DNA from: Gnetum montanum | Lineage: Eukaryota > Streptophyta > Gnetopsida > Gnetales > Gnetaceae | Assembly: GCA_015680685.1 (NCBI GenBank) | Contig: MNCI01028403.1 | Coordinates: 142,893 to 199,122, forward strand | Direction of reading: 5' to 3' | Length of the DNA stretch: 56,230 nt | Shown: in pieces, positions 1 to 11,549 of the stretch | Numbering within the stretch: the stretch's first letter is position 1 | Layout of the letters: the number at the start of each line of letters is the position of its first letter | Position numbers and translations under genes: made by a program | Notes under the pieces: model-generated | The model's input: only the letters and a program-made list of their open reading frames with translations | Told to the model about the DNA's origin: nothing | Databases searched by the model: none

Positions 1-1000
1 TGTCAGCCACTGGGTGTCTTCTTATCATGTGGCTGCTACATACAAGCATCTTTGTATGTTAATCACTTGTGCACACTACTTACATGTAGTTAATGCTAAA
101 CTTTGGGCAAACCATGACCTCTGCATGCAATTACACCTTGTGTCACTATATGCAATGCATGAAACTTTCTTCTTCTTGATTTTTTCAAATGTATTTTCCT
201 TTGATATTTTTAGGGAAAGATCATAGATTCCTAGGTGTGCATCGATGGTGCTTAGCCATGCTCTTCCCATAATGATTGGGAAGTCCCCCTTACCATTGTT
301 TACCTGAATCACTAGGAAGTCAGCTAGGTACGACCACCCACAAATAGTGGTAACAATGTCTTCCACCAGTTCCAATGGGACAGTGATGGACTGGTTGGCC
401 AACTCTAGATGGATGTTGCTCTTTTTCAATGGAGGAAGGTTCTAGGCCTTGTACATTTCTTGAGAAATCAAGTTAAAACTAGAACTTGAATCCAAAAGAG
501 CCTTACACAGTGCATTTCTAGCAATTTGTAAATATATCAAAGGAATCCCAGGATCAGAGAATTTCCTGAGAAGGTGGCCAACTTTGATCCAATCAGTGAC
601 AACATGTGTTAGCATGACCATATGCATTGAGTGTGATGATTGGGTTGAAGGGGGCTCCAAAGTTTTGATTGATACTGAGGCATCCAAGGAATCAGCCACT
701 TGTGATTGTAAGGGCTTTGTTGGATTGTTGGTTCTAAAGAAAGGTCTTTTCTTCATGTGGTTGTTGGAACCAATAGTAGGTTGAGAGTTAACAACCTTTG
801 TGGTGATACATTGTTGTAGCTGGGTAGGCAATTCACCTTGCGTTATGGGAGCATGTGGTAGTGGAGCTATTGGTGGAAGAGATGTGGCCAGATGAGAAGG
901 ATGATATGCTTGTAGAATATCATCTCTAGAGAGGGAGGCCCATAATACTCGCGGGCATGGTAGTGAGGTTGAGGAGTGACGTGACTAGTAGAGTCACGTG
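1..1000 (-). pseudogene. Ty3/gypsy protease relic, left-edge element
   Basis: Minus-strand remnant of a retropepsin-type aspartic protease that would process a Gag-Pol polyprotein. The 831-442 stretch ends in ALLDSSSSFNLISQEMY, which aligns with the plant gypsy protease active-site segment; the usual D-T/L-G is now D-S-S. The next stretch (429-76) carries PIIMGRAWLSTIDAHLGI, matching the conserved ILGRPFL region near the end of the domain. The two stretches are separated by a stop and frame change. It directly follows the gag relic at 1150-2640 on the same strand, so it is the next part of one gag-pol. It runs off the left edge of the window. The family call is confident; catalytic activity is excluded by the broken frame. 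Confidence 0.8.
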
Positions 1001-1149
1001 GGAAGATTGGTTGCTACATGTAATATCCACATAGGTAAGGTTTCCGATAAGGATATTTTTACCTTGGTGGTGGCATTCCCCATGATTGTGGGCATTTCCA
1101 TTATTGATACTGCTCAATTAGTTGTGGTGGAGTTCCATTGGGATAATAC

Positions 1150-2640
1150 ATTAAGGGTTGGTGGAACTGCCTTGGGTTACCTTGAGGATAAGGTAACCTT
1201 TGAGGTGTTTTCCTTTTGTTTAATCATGGGTTGAGTGCATACATCCCAAAATCCTTCAAATGTGAGATTATAGGGCCAAAATCCCTTAGGATGGTCATAT
1301 TGACATATCTCACATCCACTATCATTTTCTGTTTCCGAATCCACAACCTCTTCAATGATGGAAAATTTTCCCTTACCCTTGTTAAATGCATGTTCAGCCT
1401 CTTTCTTTTTTCTTTTTTGACTACCTTCCTCTCTAGACTCCTCTACTATTTTAATAATAGTTTGAAATCTATTGTCTAGGGAATCCCACATTTGGTCTAC
1501 CTTTGTCGAATCTTTTGATGTCATCTTTTGGATAGGCAAATTTCTCCTATTCACCATCTCTTCGAGTGATGACTCTTCTTTATCCTTACAAAATCTTACT
1601 CCCCTCTTCCGAAGGGAACGATCTTAGTTATACTCTTCCACACTTTCTCTCTTCCATAGCTCACCTTCTTCCTTAGCAACTTGCTCTAATAGTCTTTGAA
1701 TTTAATGGGACCTAAGCTCAAATAGTCTCCCTTGGGCATAAGTCCTAAGGGTTCTTCTCGTTTCATTCCTAAGCCCATCCACAACATGGTGCAGTTGATC
1801 CCATTACGAATAACCATGGCTAGGAAAATGATGTAACAGTGCATAGTATCGGCCCATGGAAGCATCTAATGGTTCATATCCTCCTTGTTCCCAGCCCTGG
1901 ATTTGCTTTCGTAGGTTGGACACTTGGGAGTACATTTGGTACTTATCATTGAATAATTCTAACATAGTACTCCATCTATGACTAGATTCTAGTTCTAAGG
2001 ACTGGTACTAGCTTTCTGCTTCTTTAACTAGTGTCTACGGGAACAACTTAATTTTTTGCCATTCTTTCTCTATTTTTTGTAATGCACACGCGTCATGAAA
2101 TGCTTGTAAATGATTCTGAGGCTCAGTGTTGTATCCCCCTTCAAATCATGGAATGTTGTTCATATCTAATCTCTTGATCCTACTATCTTTTTGGTTCCTT
2201 GTTGGAATTCTAATAGCCTTAGTTATGTCTAACATACTTCAAGTAGCGAGTATGGGTTCATCATGATTGTCTTGTCCATGGCATCTATGATGCCTACGTT
2301 GTTCCCTACTCTCCCTTCTTCTATGTCATGACTCTCTAGAGTGCCCTCATTCTCTTTCCTGACTGTTTCATCTATGAATTCCACTTTTCCTACCTTTATC
2401 TGCATGGTCTTTTTCTTTATGACTGCATTCAAATATTGAAGGAGAGGATGAAGGAGATGATGAAGGTGAAGAAGAAGGAGAACTATCACCATGACAGTGT
2501 CTGCTACCTTCTCTTTTGTGATCTCAGCCCCGATTGTGATTACTATTAGAGTGTCCACCTTTATCATGAGTTTGTATCCCTTTTTCAGATCCTTTGAGCC
2601 CATGGGTATCAGAACCTAGGTTATGAATAGTGGAATGAAG
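1150..2640 (-). pseudogene. Ty3/gypsy gag relic, related to the gag of I1
   Basis: Minus-strand capsid-type gag remnant. Around 2150-1700 the frame carries typical retrotransposon-gag signatures: a W-x-K-I-K-L-F-P-type helix, a conserved Y-x-S-L segment, and a late ETRRTLRTYAQG segment. The homologous segment of I1 (49807-50001) reads ETREILGMYAQG. A later part (1557-1177) contains CEICQYDHPKGFWP, paralleling CNIFLYDHPKGQFP at 49312-49740. Several stops sit at former Gln positions and a Ser/Pro-rich tract near 2500-2430 precedes the core. The element is therefore a sister family of I1. I searched 2640-2760 for a primer-binding site or LTR edge and saw none that I trust. Confidence 0.75.
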
Positions 2641-4289
2641 GTTCTAATACATAAACCCTTGGCCAAAGTTAAGTGGAGGAACATCGTTATGTGGCTGACT
2701 ACCTAAGGTAGGTTCACCACCCTCATTCCAAAAGAGACTAGTTAATGCAATTAGTAAAAAGGAAATTAGAAAGATAAATATTTTAATATGTGAGATTATA
2801 GAACAACAAAAATTAGATACAGTGAGTTAGAAAAGCTTCAAAAGTTAAATAAAAATCCTTTTAATTATTTAGAAAATGGGAAATGAGTAACCATAATTCA
2901 AAGGTAGATCATGTATGGCTAAATTAGTAAAGTTAAAAATTATTAGAGGTTTTTATAATATAAAGATGATAAGATATTTTCTATACAAATTTGATTTTGT
3001 TAGTTCTAGTGTGCACTTTGAACACTCATATTTAACTCAATTTCCATTCCTATGATGTGAATTACAAACAAAGAAAAGAAAGACTCATATTTTTTATGTA
3101 CTTTAAAAAATGTTTCAAAATCAAAACTTCATTAGAAGAAGATGACGACATGAAATTCCATTAAAGGTAATTGATATAGAGATGTGTCTTTCCAATATTT
3201 ATTTAAGTTGTATGATTTTGTTTTATACGATAGATATACTTTGCAAAGTATAATGCATTTATTTTTAATTTGTTGAACTATCCCAATATTAAAGTAATTT
3301 TTTTCTTTGCATTTCACAATCCCCATTAATGTACCATTATGGATAGGTTGATATTTTCAAAAATAATAATAAACTCTTTTGTTCAAAGAGAAATGGGATA
3401 GAATTCCTATGATATTTTTCTAGAAGGAAGATCTTAAAATGAATTTTAACATAGTTCAAGAAATTTCTACATTATTTAGTTTCTGTTAGAATAAAGAAGA
3501 TTTTTGTAAATGTATGTTCATTATTATGTCATTAGTGATATCTATGCTTTCAAAAAATTAATAGGCAAACAAATATAATTAAGTATATTCCTATGCTAAT
3601 CGATTATATTTGGCTAGCAATAAAAAGTTATTTTTTACTTTCCAACATTAGAAATTCTCAAGTTATAATTTTTCATTGCTTGACTTCATGGATTATTTTT
3701 AAAATTTATGTAAAGTTATTTTTTTTTTCAATAATTTTTCTAACTATGTATGTTTATGTGGAAAGATTTCTAATTTCAAGTAACATTCTATTTGGATATT
3801 GTGATTTGATGGATTTTGAACTATTAAATGGTAGACATAAGATAGCAAGGCAAGGATGTGATGGTAACGAATTTCAGGAATATGTGTTAATTAAAGTTTA
3901 ATTATTTAGTGATGGACCATTCAATCAAGAAGATGTGCATTGGTCTTGCTGTGGAGAAATGATAGTTGCTTGAACACATAAAATTCATATTATGGATTTC
4001 GTGAAAGGTGAGGAAGAGATTCCATTGACTATAGAAAAGTTTAAATATAGAAATAGATTCTTAATATTGTCGTGTACTCTATAGATTCCATTGATAGGCT
4101 TATTAATATTGCCGTGTACTCTATAGATTCTTAAGACCTCATAGATTCCCTAAATTATTGTTTTAGCAATATGCTACAAATGGTTGATTGAGGATCTATA
4201 ATCATATTATGCTAGAGAATTAGTTTGTCTTGGTCTATTAGTGGATGGTGTTTACTCATTAGATTCTACTTATTTCATTCTCATAGCTA
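2641..4289. other. AT-rich stretch without recognised gene
   Basis: No domain or LTR boundary is recognisable here. A 102-codon plus-strand frame at 3593-3901 is followed in a compatible reading by a Cys-rich patch (HWSCCGE near 3940), which may be a decayed transposon protein, but I cannot name it. A 29-base phrase ending CGTGTACTCTATAGATTC is repeated at about 4062-4090 and 4103-4131. The 3' LTR of H1 should lie in this interval, since its downstream ORF ends near 4290, but its ends are not visible. Confidence 0.4.
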
Positions 4290-5266
4290 ATATTTTTCCT
4301 TTGAGTGTAGACCATACTACTTCTTCAATGCCTACTAGCTTCTCTAGTTGATATTTCTTTGGTGGCACTAGTTTAGAAATTTTAGCATATGAGGCATATT
4401 GATCTTTGTAGAGTACATCATTCATGTAGTTTAATATTCATGCTTTTTAATCTAATATTTTGGTGAGATAAGGAAATGAAAGTGTAAGTTTCCCTATTTT
4501 CTTCTCCTTAAATCTTGTCTAGATTTTCAAGAATAGCAGATGAGTTATGAAATTTCTTTATTAAAATAGTGCTTCCTCTAGTTGCATAGGTGGAAATACC
4601 TATTTAGTCTTTTTGTAGGAAGATATGGTATGTCCCAATTTTAAAGTAAATCTTCTCAATTGTAAATAATTGACTATATTCTTTTGCACTTGATCCATAG
4701 GTTCTTTGTAGCCATAGTTTCCTTGCTTCTGTGTCAAACTTTGTAGATATTTTGGGAATGTTGGCTTCAACATTTGTAATATTCAATACCTTGACTATTG
4801 ATTTAGTTGAGTATGACATTGTGATCCCCTCTAATTTCACTATATAATCATCTTATTTATTCTTCCAAAATTGGTATACTTCTCCCAAGTACCATTTTCC
4901 ATTACTTGAGATGATGGACCATAGAGGAGAGGCTTGTAGTTGTTCATGAACTTCAGTAGGCAAAAACTCCATGAACAATCCAAAGTTCAATTCCACTATG
5001 ACTATGGACATGATGAGCCTCTCATGGATAGATTAAAAACACCCATTCGAGAGTATAAGATATTGTCCTTACTTAGGAGCAGGTGATGCATCAGCTTTTG
5101 CTTGCATAGATTACCCTATTGCAGGTGTGGACTAATGGATGTTGTAGGATTATGCCTCTTACTCTATAGATGGAGTTTGTTCTATGGTTCATCCTCTACA
5201 TCTTTTCCATGATATTTTCTCCCTTGGTTGTGAAGGTTCTTCCACTTTAGGTCTCTTAGGAGGCAT
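4290..5266 (-). pseudogene. Downstream extra ORF of H1 (env-like / plant 'transposase_32'-type)
   Basis: Minus-strand ORF relic that begins MPPKRPKVEEPSQP and lies 3' of the integrase relic of H1, where Athila-type plant elements carry an envelope-like or 'putative plant transposon protein' ORF. About 140-220 residues in, a segment around KLEGITMSYSTKSIVKVLNI resembles the part of those proteins that reads as V-x-G-x-x-x-x-F-S-x-x-x-I-N. The best preserved stretch is 4840-4604, and weaker coding continues to about 4290. The start was chosen for its match to the MAPKRRQQ start of the equivalent ORF in I1 (47172). Both ATGs are directly preceded by TGATTRTAG, which resembles a splice acceptor. 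One N interrupts the upstream flank at 5337. The function of these ORFs is not established. The lineage assignment is inference. Confidence 0.5.
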
Positions 5267-5929
5267 CTACAATCATTATTAATTTTGAAATTACTCCATT
5301 TAGCTTAGAAAAATCTTTATGGTTCATAACTTTTTCNTTTTTTTATTCCATATGTGAGAAAAAATTGTATGCAACTCATGCATCTGCACGTTGTCCTCTA
5401 CCCCATGACTAAGTTGGTCATTTCATGAGCAAAAGGAAATAAGAATAACTCAAATCAGAGTTGTGGTAAGAAAGATATGGCTCTTTGAAGCATGGAGGTT
5501 AAGAAAATAACATGAAATCCTTATGTGTAAAATGAAAGAATAAGAAAAATTATAATACCTCACACACATATATAGATTTCTATTAGGGATACATCATAGA
5601 TACAACAGTGTGGATGTAATATTGCAAGGGCTCATGCATCATATCTACAATATCATTGTGAAAATTTTCAAGATTTTGTGTACTTTTTGATGAAAAAATT
5701 AGATAAAATGGATGGTCTAGAAAGCATAGATATTTTCCATAGGTGATGCTTAGAATGTAATAATTTATCATTGAATCATGTAAAAGAAAGAGTTTGGATA
5801 AAGTAAGTCATTTAAGCTTTGTAGGAGATGGTTGACCAAAATTGCTAACTATGGGAATGAATATGATTATGTAGGAAAATAACAATGATTGTATAAGTAT
5901 TCTAGAGTTACAAGATGATGTGAAATTAG

Positions 5930-6310
5930 TCATCAGGTATGAAGCACAAGAGTTATACAATGGATTCTCCCTAAAGCAGGCTCCAACTCTTAGTGCCCTT
6001 GTATAACTACACCTATAAGTGTCCGTAGACACTCAAGGAGCTCAAAGTAAATTATACCTATATTCCAACATACACATGTTAGTATTACTCCAAAATGTAA
6101 ATAACACTATATTATACAAAATCATTAAGTTATGATTATATGTAATAGTGAGATGGAATGGTAGCAGTAGAGATTGCAGAAAATGGGATGTGAGGTGGCT
6201 TACCATGGGCACAATAAATTCTATGTGTGATGCATGGTTAAAATGATCATTAGCCCTTCTGTCCAAGATTCAAACCAAGTCCATACCACTTAACATTGAT
6301 ATCACATTAT
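5930..6310 (-). repeat. Spacer block shared by H1 and I1
   Basis: This pol-to-extra-ORF spacer aligns by eye with 47470-47850 inside I1. Shared phrases include GGTTCCAACC/GGCTCCAACT, TGTC(C/T)GTAGACACT/GTACT and ACCAAGTCCAT on the plus strand. In both copies the block lies a few hundred bases upstream, in the sense of the element, of a MxPKR-type ORF. This ties the 3' part of H1 to the family of I1. It may contain the 3' part of an intron that ends at the extra ORF. Confidence 0.55.
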
Positions 6311-6453
6311 ATCATCTGAACACTAATAATCATAAGACTATTAGAATTGCATGAAATATTAATAGTTGAAAATTAGATATAAGAAAGAAATTTATTAATA
6401 ACACAGTATAATTTTAAATAAGACTCGGCCATTGGATAGAGAAGTGTCTTTAG

Positions 6454-6656
6454 GCATGGGTAACATGTCTTTCTTATCCCATAATCAATCCAAGTCCAAG
6501 AAACCTTGAAATTTATGAGAAATTACCTACCTTCAAGCATGGGTAACATGTCTTTCTAGTGCAACACCTAGAAAATTTTATTAGATGTATTTATTAGGTT
6601 ATTGCTATGTCAACCTTAGGAGATGACTACTTTAAAGCATGAATAACATGTCTTTC
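6454..6656 (+). repeat. Three spaced copies of a 20-bp word
   Basis: The word GCATGGGTAACATGTCTTTC occurs at 6454-6473 and 6537-6556. A variant, GCATGAATAACATGTCTTTC, lies at 6637-6656. Spacings are 83 and 100 bases. The DNA between copies is only loosely similar, so this is an old, indel-riddled short tandem array in the spacer of H1. Confidence 0.7.
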
Positions 6657-7479
6657 CTATAATATGATAAGGTAACACTTATTTTGGACATACTTATGTT
6701 TTTCATTAGAAGTCAAGTAAATAATATGACATCATAGTAGGATAAGACTTATAGTAATAGCTTTAGAGAATTCAAAAATTTCCTTGATATCATAGCCTTT
6801 TCAATCTCACTTGGTTTTTCACTCTTCCATTTAGGCATAATGATCACCAATTTATTTTAGTTTTCTTGTGAAAATAATGTCATTATATCCATGGTAAGAA
6901 CCTATTATTATTAAAAATGAGTGAATGGATGGTATGGTCTCACTATATATATAATTAGCTATTTAATGATTTGATCACATATGGTGAAATTCTCATTGTT
7001 TGAACTACATCTTTGTTTGTTCCTTTACACTTGATTAGAAAAATAAAAAAAATATGTACATTGAAAAATAGTAAAAATTATAGAAGAATAAGAAATAGGT
7101 ATGAATTAAAAAATGTAAAATGAATATGAACGATATTAATGAATGAAAAATAATAAGAAATGTAAAAATTATAAAAGAATAGGAAGAATGTAAAAATTGG
7201 TAAATATATGGAAGTATAATAGAAATGTAGAAAGAAAGTCTAGTGCCCAAGTTTCCCAATTGATACCACCACGAATATCATCAAAAGTGAAGACTTGGAA
7301 GATTAAATAGATTGTAAATAATCTAGTGTGCAAGTTAGTCTTTAGAGCATTAGGAAAAGTCATGGAATGGTTTCACCTATTGAATATTGACAAGAATAAG
7401 AATTTTTTTTGGATTCATTAGATGATAAATTTACATTACACTAGATTGGTATACAGTATGGACAATATAAGGTCCTTAT
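6657..7479. other. AT-rich spacer of H1, nothing recognised
   Basis: Extremely A/T-rich sequence with runs such as TATATATATAAT and long A-rich purine stretches (7035-7260). The open frames here are low complexity (Phe/Ile/Tyr-rich) and are not credible proteins. Confidence 0.6.
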
Positions 7480-8230
7480 CATAAGGTTTGAAACTTGGCC
7501 TTTTTTGGAACATGGTTAATGTTATCATAAAGGAATTTATTGAGAGGGTTGGTGGAAACTTGTTTAATTGTAGCATCATGTCTACATTTGGAATTCTTCA
7601 TATGGATTTCATTACTCATTTGAGGTATTAGTTGATTTTCATCTAAGAGATTAAGATTCATTAAGTATTCTTTTTAAGCTAAGTTTATGCCTACGTCAAG
7701 GATGCTAGTAATTGCAAGGGTATTTAATTTTGCTTAGATTACTAGAGCAGGATATTTTCCATGAAAAAACTCATATGATGAATACCTTATAGAAACATTC
7801 TAGGTTGATCTATATGTCCATAAAGCATCATTAATTCTAGTGCTCCACTTCTTCCTATATCAACTAACAGTTCTAGTTAATATTCTTGGGATTTCTTTGT
7901 TAGTCACTTCAGCTTGACCATTCACTTCAAGGTGAGAAGATGTAGTGAATTTATGGTTGATCCCAATTTGTTGCATTAGCTTCTTAAATACAGCTCTAAA
8001 GAAATGAGTTTGGTTGTCTAATACTAGCATACATGGTACTCCAAATATGTTCACCACATGTTGTTGAAAGAACATTTTAGTTATGGTGGATGTACAATCC
8101 TTGACTATAGTTTCTTCCACCCACTTAGTATAGTAACTAATAGTTACAATCATGTAAGAATTTCCATTTGACATTGTATGATGGGTTATATAATTTCAAT
8201 TCCCTAAATATTAAAGGGTTCTAATGGTTG
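7480..8230 (-). pseudogene. Integrase relic of H1
   Basis: Minus-strand Ty3/gypsy integrase catalytic core and C-terminal part. The 8174-7860 stretch contains YMIVTISYYTKWVEE (first catalytic Asp position, now Ser), then VPCMLVLDNQTHF, which keeps the second Asp. NGQAEVTNKEI keeps the catalytic Glu. Downstream (7860-7480) a stop-broken frame retains the segment that in plant gypsy integrases reads as D-A-L-W-x-Y-R. It follows RNase H (about 9100-8640) on the same strand, giving the RT-RH-INT order of Ty3/gypsy elements. Loss of the first Asp and several stops show it is dead. Confidence 0.85.
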
Positions 8231-8639
8231 TATCTATTATTGTGGCTCTTCATTTCTAGCAATCAGTCCTCCATATATCTAGTATCTTTCACAAGATTAG
8301 GCAAATCAATGTATGTCCCTAAATATGATAAGCCTAAAGTAGTCTTTCATCATCAATTTCAGTGTTGTTCATCATCCCACATAGTGACCACCACATGTTC
8401 CTTCATGCGTATCTCGTAGGACTCGTTATTGATTTTCTTTTGGAACATACCATCTTATCAACCCATTAGCACATATCTTGTAATGATTTCCATTAATTTC
8501 CATATATCATTTTACTCTATGGAGAAACTATTCTTTATTATTCTTATACCATTCAATAGGAAGCTTGTGTGTGGTTAGATATGTTATGTTATCAAGAATC
8601 CATAATTTTACTATTGAGTCTACAACCATTAGTATCCAT

Positions 8640-9478
8640 TTGAATAAATTTTCATTGGAAAATTAGTTTGATAGTGGTTCTTAATTTTTTTAAAGTTCTC
8701 ATTTTAATCATGAAAAGTGAGCAAGTCTAAGATTTTCAATTCCTTTCCTATCAATCATTATTATATTGAATTCTTATATGATGACCATCCATCTTATTAC
8801 CCTTGGAGTTACTATTGGTTTATTCATTAAAAACCTAATGGCACTATGGTTAGTATGGACATAGATAGCATACTCAAGAACATAATATCTAAAATTTTCA
8901 AGGATGTATACCATAATCATAAGCTCCTTTTCTATGGTGGTATAATTAAGTTGGGTACTAGTGATGCTTCAACTAGTGCAGTAAATGTAATAAGGTCACT
9001 TCTGGTCATCAAGTTGAGTTAATACTGCTTCCAATGCATAGTTTAAAGCATCTATCATAATGTAAAGAGGCTTAGACCAATATAGAGCTTGGAGGATTAG
9101 TGTCTTAATTAGTTTCTATTTGAGGATCTTGAATGCTTTCTCATATTATTTTGACCATTGAAATGATGCATCCTTCTTTGTTAGTTCAATGAGCAATTTT
9201 GCAATCTTTGAGAAATTTTCAATGAATATCTTATATTATCATGCATGGCTAAGAAATAATCCAATGTTTTTGACTATTTGTGATCTTTGGCTAATGTTTT
9301 GAATGACTCTAATCTTTTCTAGATCTACCTTGATTCCTTTATAAGTTATCTTATGTCCTAGAACTATACTGTTTTCTACCATTAGGTGGCTCTTTTACCA
9401 ATTAAGTTTTAGATTCATTTTGACATATATTTTTAAAACTTGCTCTAAGTGATGTAAGAATTGTTTGAAGTCAAGCTT
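8640..9478 (-). pseudogene. Reverse transcriptase C-terminal part and RNase H of H1
   Basis: Stop-broken minus frame. From 9478 downward it reads the RT connection, with a segment like N-L-x-L-N-W-x-K-S-H followed by VLGHKITYKGIKVD, a conserved signature of plant gypsy RT. It continues into an RNase H domain with NYTTIEKEL, FRYYVL, HTNHSAIRFLMNK and VIRW motifs (about 9100-8640). Its upstream half is displaced to 26376-26205 by the insertion of I3. The RT-RH order is normal. By eye the motifs resemble the Athila-like part of plant gypsy diversity, but without a tree I would not insist. Confidence 0.8.
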
Positions 9479-9483
9479 GTATG
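9479..9483 (+). repeat. Target-site duplication of I3, left copy
   Basis: GTATG directly before the left LTR of I3. The right copy at 26200-26204 is GTAGG, a 4/5 match, as expected for an old insertion. The flanks on both sides are consecutive parts of one RT domain. Confidence 0.65.
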
Positions 9484-10606
9484 TGAAACATCCTAAGGAA
9501 AATTTCCATTTCCATATGTAGCCTAATAGCCAAAGGGTTTACATTGTAATTTAATGGAAATTACAAAGGCAAAAATAATTGTCCATTTTTACATGAACAA
9601 TCCCACCTCATGGTTTTTTCTCTAACTTAGTTTGAATATTTTATGATGTACAAAGATGTAATTTTTAGCTTACAAGCTAAAAGTCACATTCAAGCTAGCG
9701 TATTAAGGCCAAAAATGTAAATACATTGCCAAAATTTGGTAGCACAAGAAAAATCTTTGATAACTTATATGCTGGGAAAATAGCCCAAAAGCATTATTAG
9801 CATTGATAGGAAAAGCTCTATACACTGGAGGTTCCTAAGTTATAAATTTGGATGGTGGAAATTCCAATTATGATAGCATAACAATGCCTACAATGTCATA
9901 TATGTTAGCATGTGCATTGACAAGACATTTCAATTACGCTACAATTTTGGGCCAAAACCCAAATCATGTTGGCATTCACACACTATAGATTACACTCGTC
10001 ATAATCATCTGACATGCTGCAACAATCAACCAAAAATTAACAACACAAAATCAGCAATGCTCTAGCCTATTTAAGCCAACATATTTCACATCTTCAAAAC
10101 ATTTTAGAATTGTTGGAAACTCAGGCTAAACTAAAGACATTCAGAGTAATGTAGATTTCAAAAGTTCATAACCATTGTAACTATCCTACCTAGCATGAAC
10201 AACCTTCATAGAGAGAACTAGTGGGAGATCAACAGAATTTAGTAGATCATTTAAGCATTCAAGTGTAGATCTAATTATGTTCTACATAAAAAACACTCCT
10301 AGCTTTTTAAAGTCTATAATATATATTTTTAAAATTTTTCATTGTTCCACATTTAATGCAAAGTTATAGCTCTTGGTGTAATTATTACGCTTTGTTTATG
10401 CCTTTTCCATTTAAATTATTTATGTTGGGAATTACCATTTCATACACATTTTTAACACTTAGTAACAAATCTACTAAGTGCTCAAGTAATTTGCTAGACC
10501 ACTTGAGGTGCTCTAGATCCTATTCCAAGGTCCATTTGGATCCAAGGTTAAACTTTCATGCACTAAATGTTTTAGCCCTCCATCACCAAATGTTTTAGCT
10601 TCTATA
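9484..10606 (+). repeat. Left (5') LTR of I3
   Basis: Starts TGAAACATCC and ends TTCTATA. It aligns along its whole 1123 bp with 25075-26199, including the shared phrases TAGCCTAATAGC, TGTTGGAAA/TTTGCAAA-CTCAGGCT, AACAACCTTCAT and TTTTAGCCTC. The terminal CA expected of an LTR reads TA in both copies, compatible with C-to-T change. Just downstream (10607-10625) a sequence loosely like an initiator-Met primer site can be seen, but it is too degenerate to call. Confidence 0.85.
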
Positions 10607-10664
10607 GTTTCTGATGCTAGAAGAAGGTCCTTTGCTTGAATTCCTGATCATAAGTTGAAGTATT

Positions 10665-11130
10665 TGATAGTGTATTTGTAGTTTTGCTGCTATTTCTCGT
10701 ACATACGCTAGCTTAATTGTTAATAGATCTATAGGCTATCTTAATTATTAGCATATTTGTAGTTTTCCATATATTTTTGCTATTTAAGCTAGCTTAATTA
10801 CTAGTTTTGCAATTTTGGCCTCTACATGTAAGTTCCTATGTTAATGTATTTGTAGTCTGTTTGCCCATTTCTCCTTGATAAGCTAGCTTCTTTAAAACCA
10901 TAATTACATTGAGAAACTTTACTAGAAAAAATTTATTTTTCCCATTACAATTATAACATATACATTGAGGCTATTACAATTGCAACTTAATATGCTAAGA
11001 CTATTCTATACATTAAGGTAGTTCCAGCTTATACGTTGATGTTGTTATAGTTGCAGCCTAATATTGTGAGATTGTTACAGTTCCAACTTATATGTTGAGG
11101 TAGCTCCATCTTATATGTTGAGGTTTTTGT
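10665..11130 (+). repeat. Degenerate short tandem repeats in the 5' leader of I3
   Basis: Two neighbouring arrays. At 10670-10890 three units of roughly 80-95 bp share GTATTTGTAGTTTT and GCTAGCTTAATT. At 10960-11130 shorter units of roughly 25-35 bp share TTATATGTTGAGGTAG and GTTCCAACTTAT. They lie between the 5' LTR and gag and contain no ORF. Confidence 0.6.
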
Positions 11131-11549
11131 AGTTAAGGAAGCCAAAAGCTTTATAAGGTAAAAGATGACATAAGTTGAAGCTTTATAATTGAAAGCTATT
11201 TACACTAAAGATTTTTAACCTTCATTAAAATGTTAGTAGCTTGGTCCTAAGTTCACCTAATATGTTAGCCTCATATGATTTATACCTTTTAAATCAATAG
11301 TTCTAACCATAACCTAGCACACATGGCTTTATAACAAGAGGCTATTCACATCTATGATTCTAAGGATTTTAATATAGTTCAGCATAGATAGTCCCTTAGG
11401 TAGATGGGACTAGAACTAGCCTATATGAACATAAATGAATAACATTACAACTTCATCGATGAAAAAATTCAATTTGGCTTAATTATCCATTGTAGAGAGT
11501 TATAATTAAAGCATTAGTTTGAAATAATCAATAAGAATGGGAAGGAGTA

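Noticed and set aside
2595-2615. GGGTATCAGAACC resembles a Met-tRNA primer-binding site
   Set aside because: It is on the plus strand while the adjacent gag is on the minus strand, and no LTR edge is next to it.
7035-7363. Phe/Ile/Tyr-rich minus ORFs that look like membrane proteins
   Set aside because: Low-complexity A/T-rich DNA; no start context, no homology-like motif, composition alone explains the hydrophobicity.
10607-10630. Possible Met-tRNA primer site after the left LTR of I3
   Set aside because: Needs several mismatches and gaps; too weak to list as a site although the position is right.
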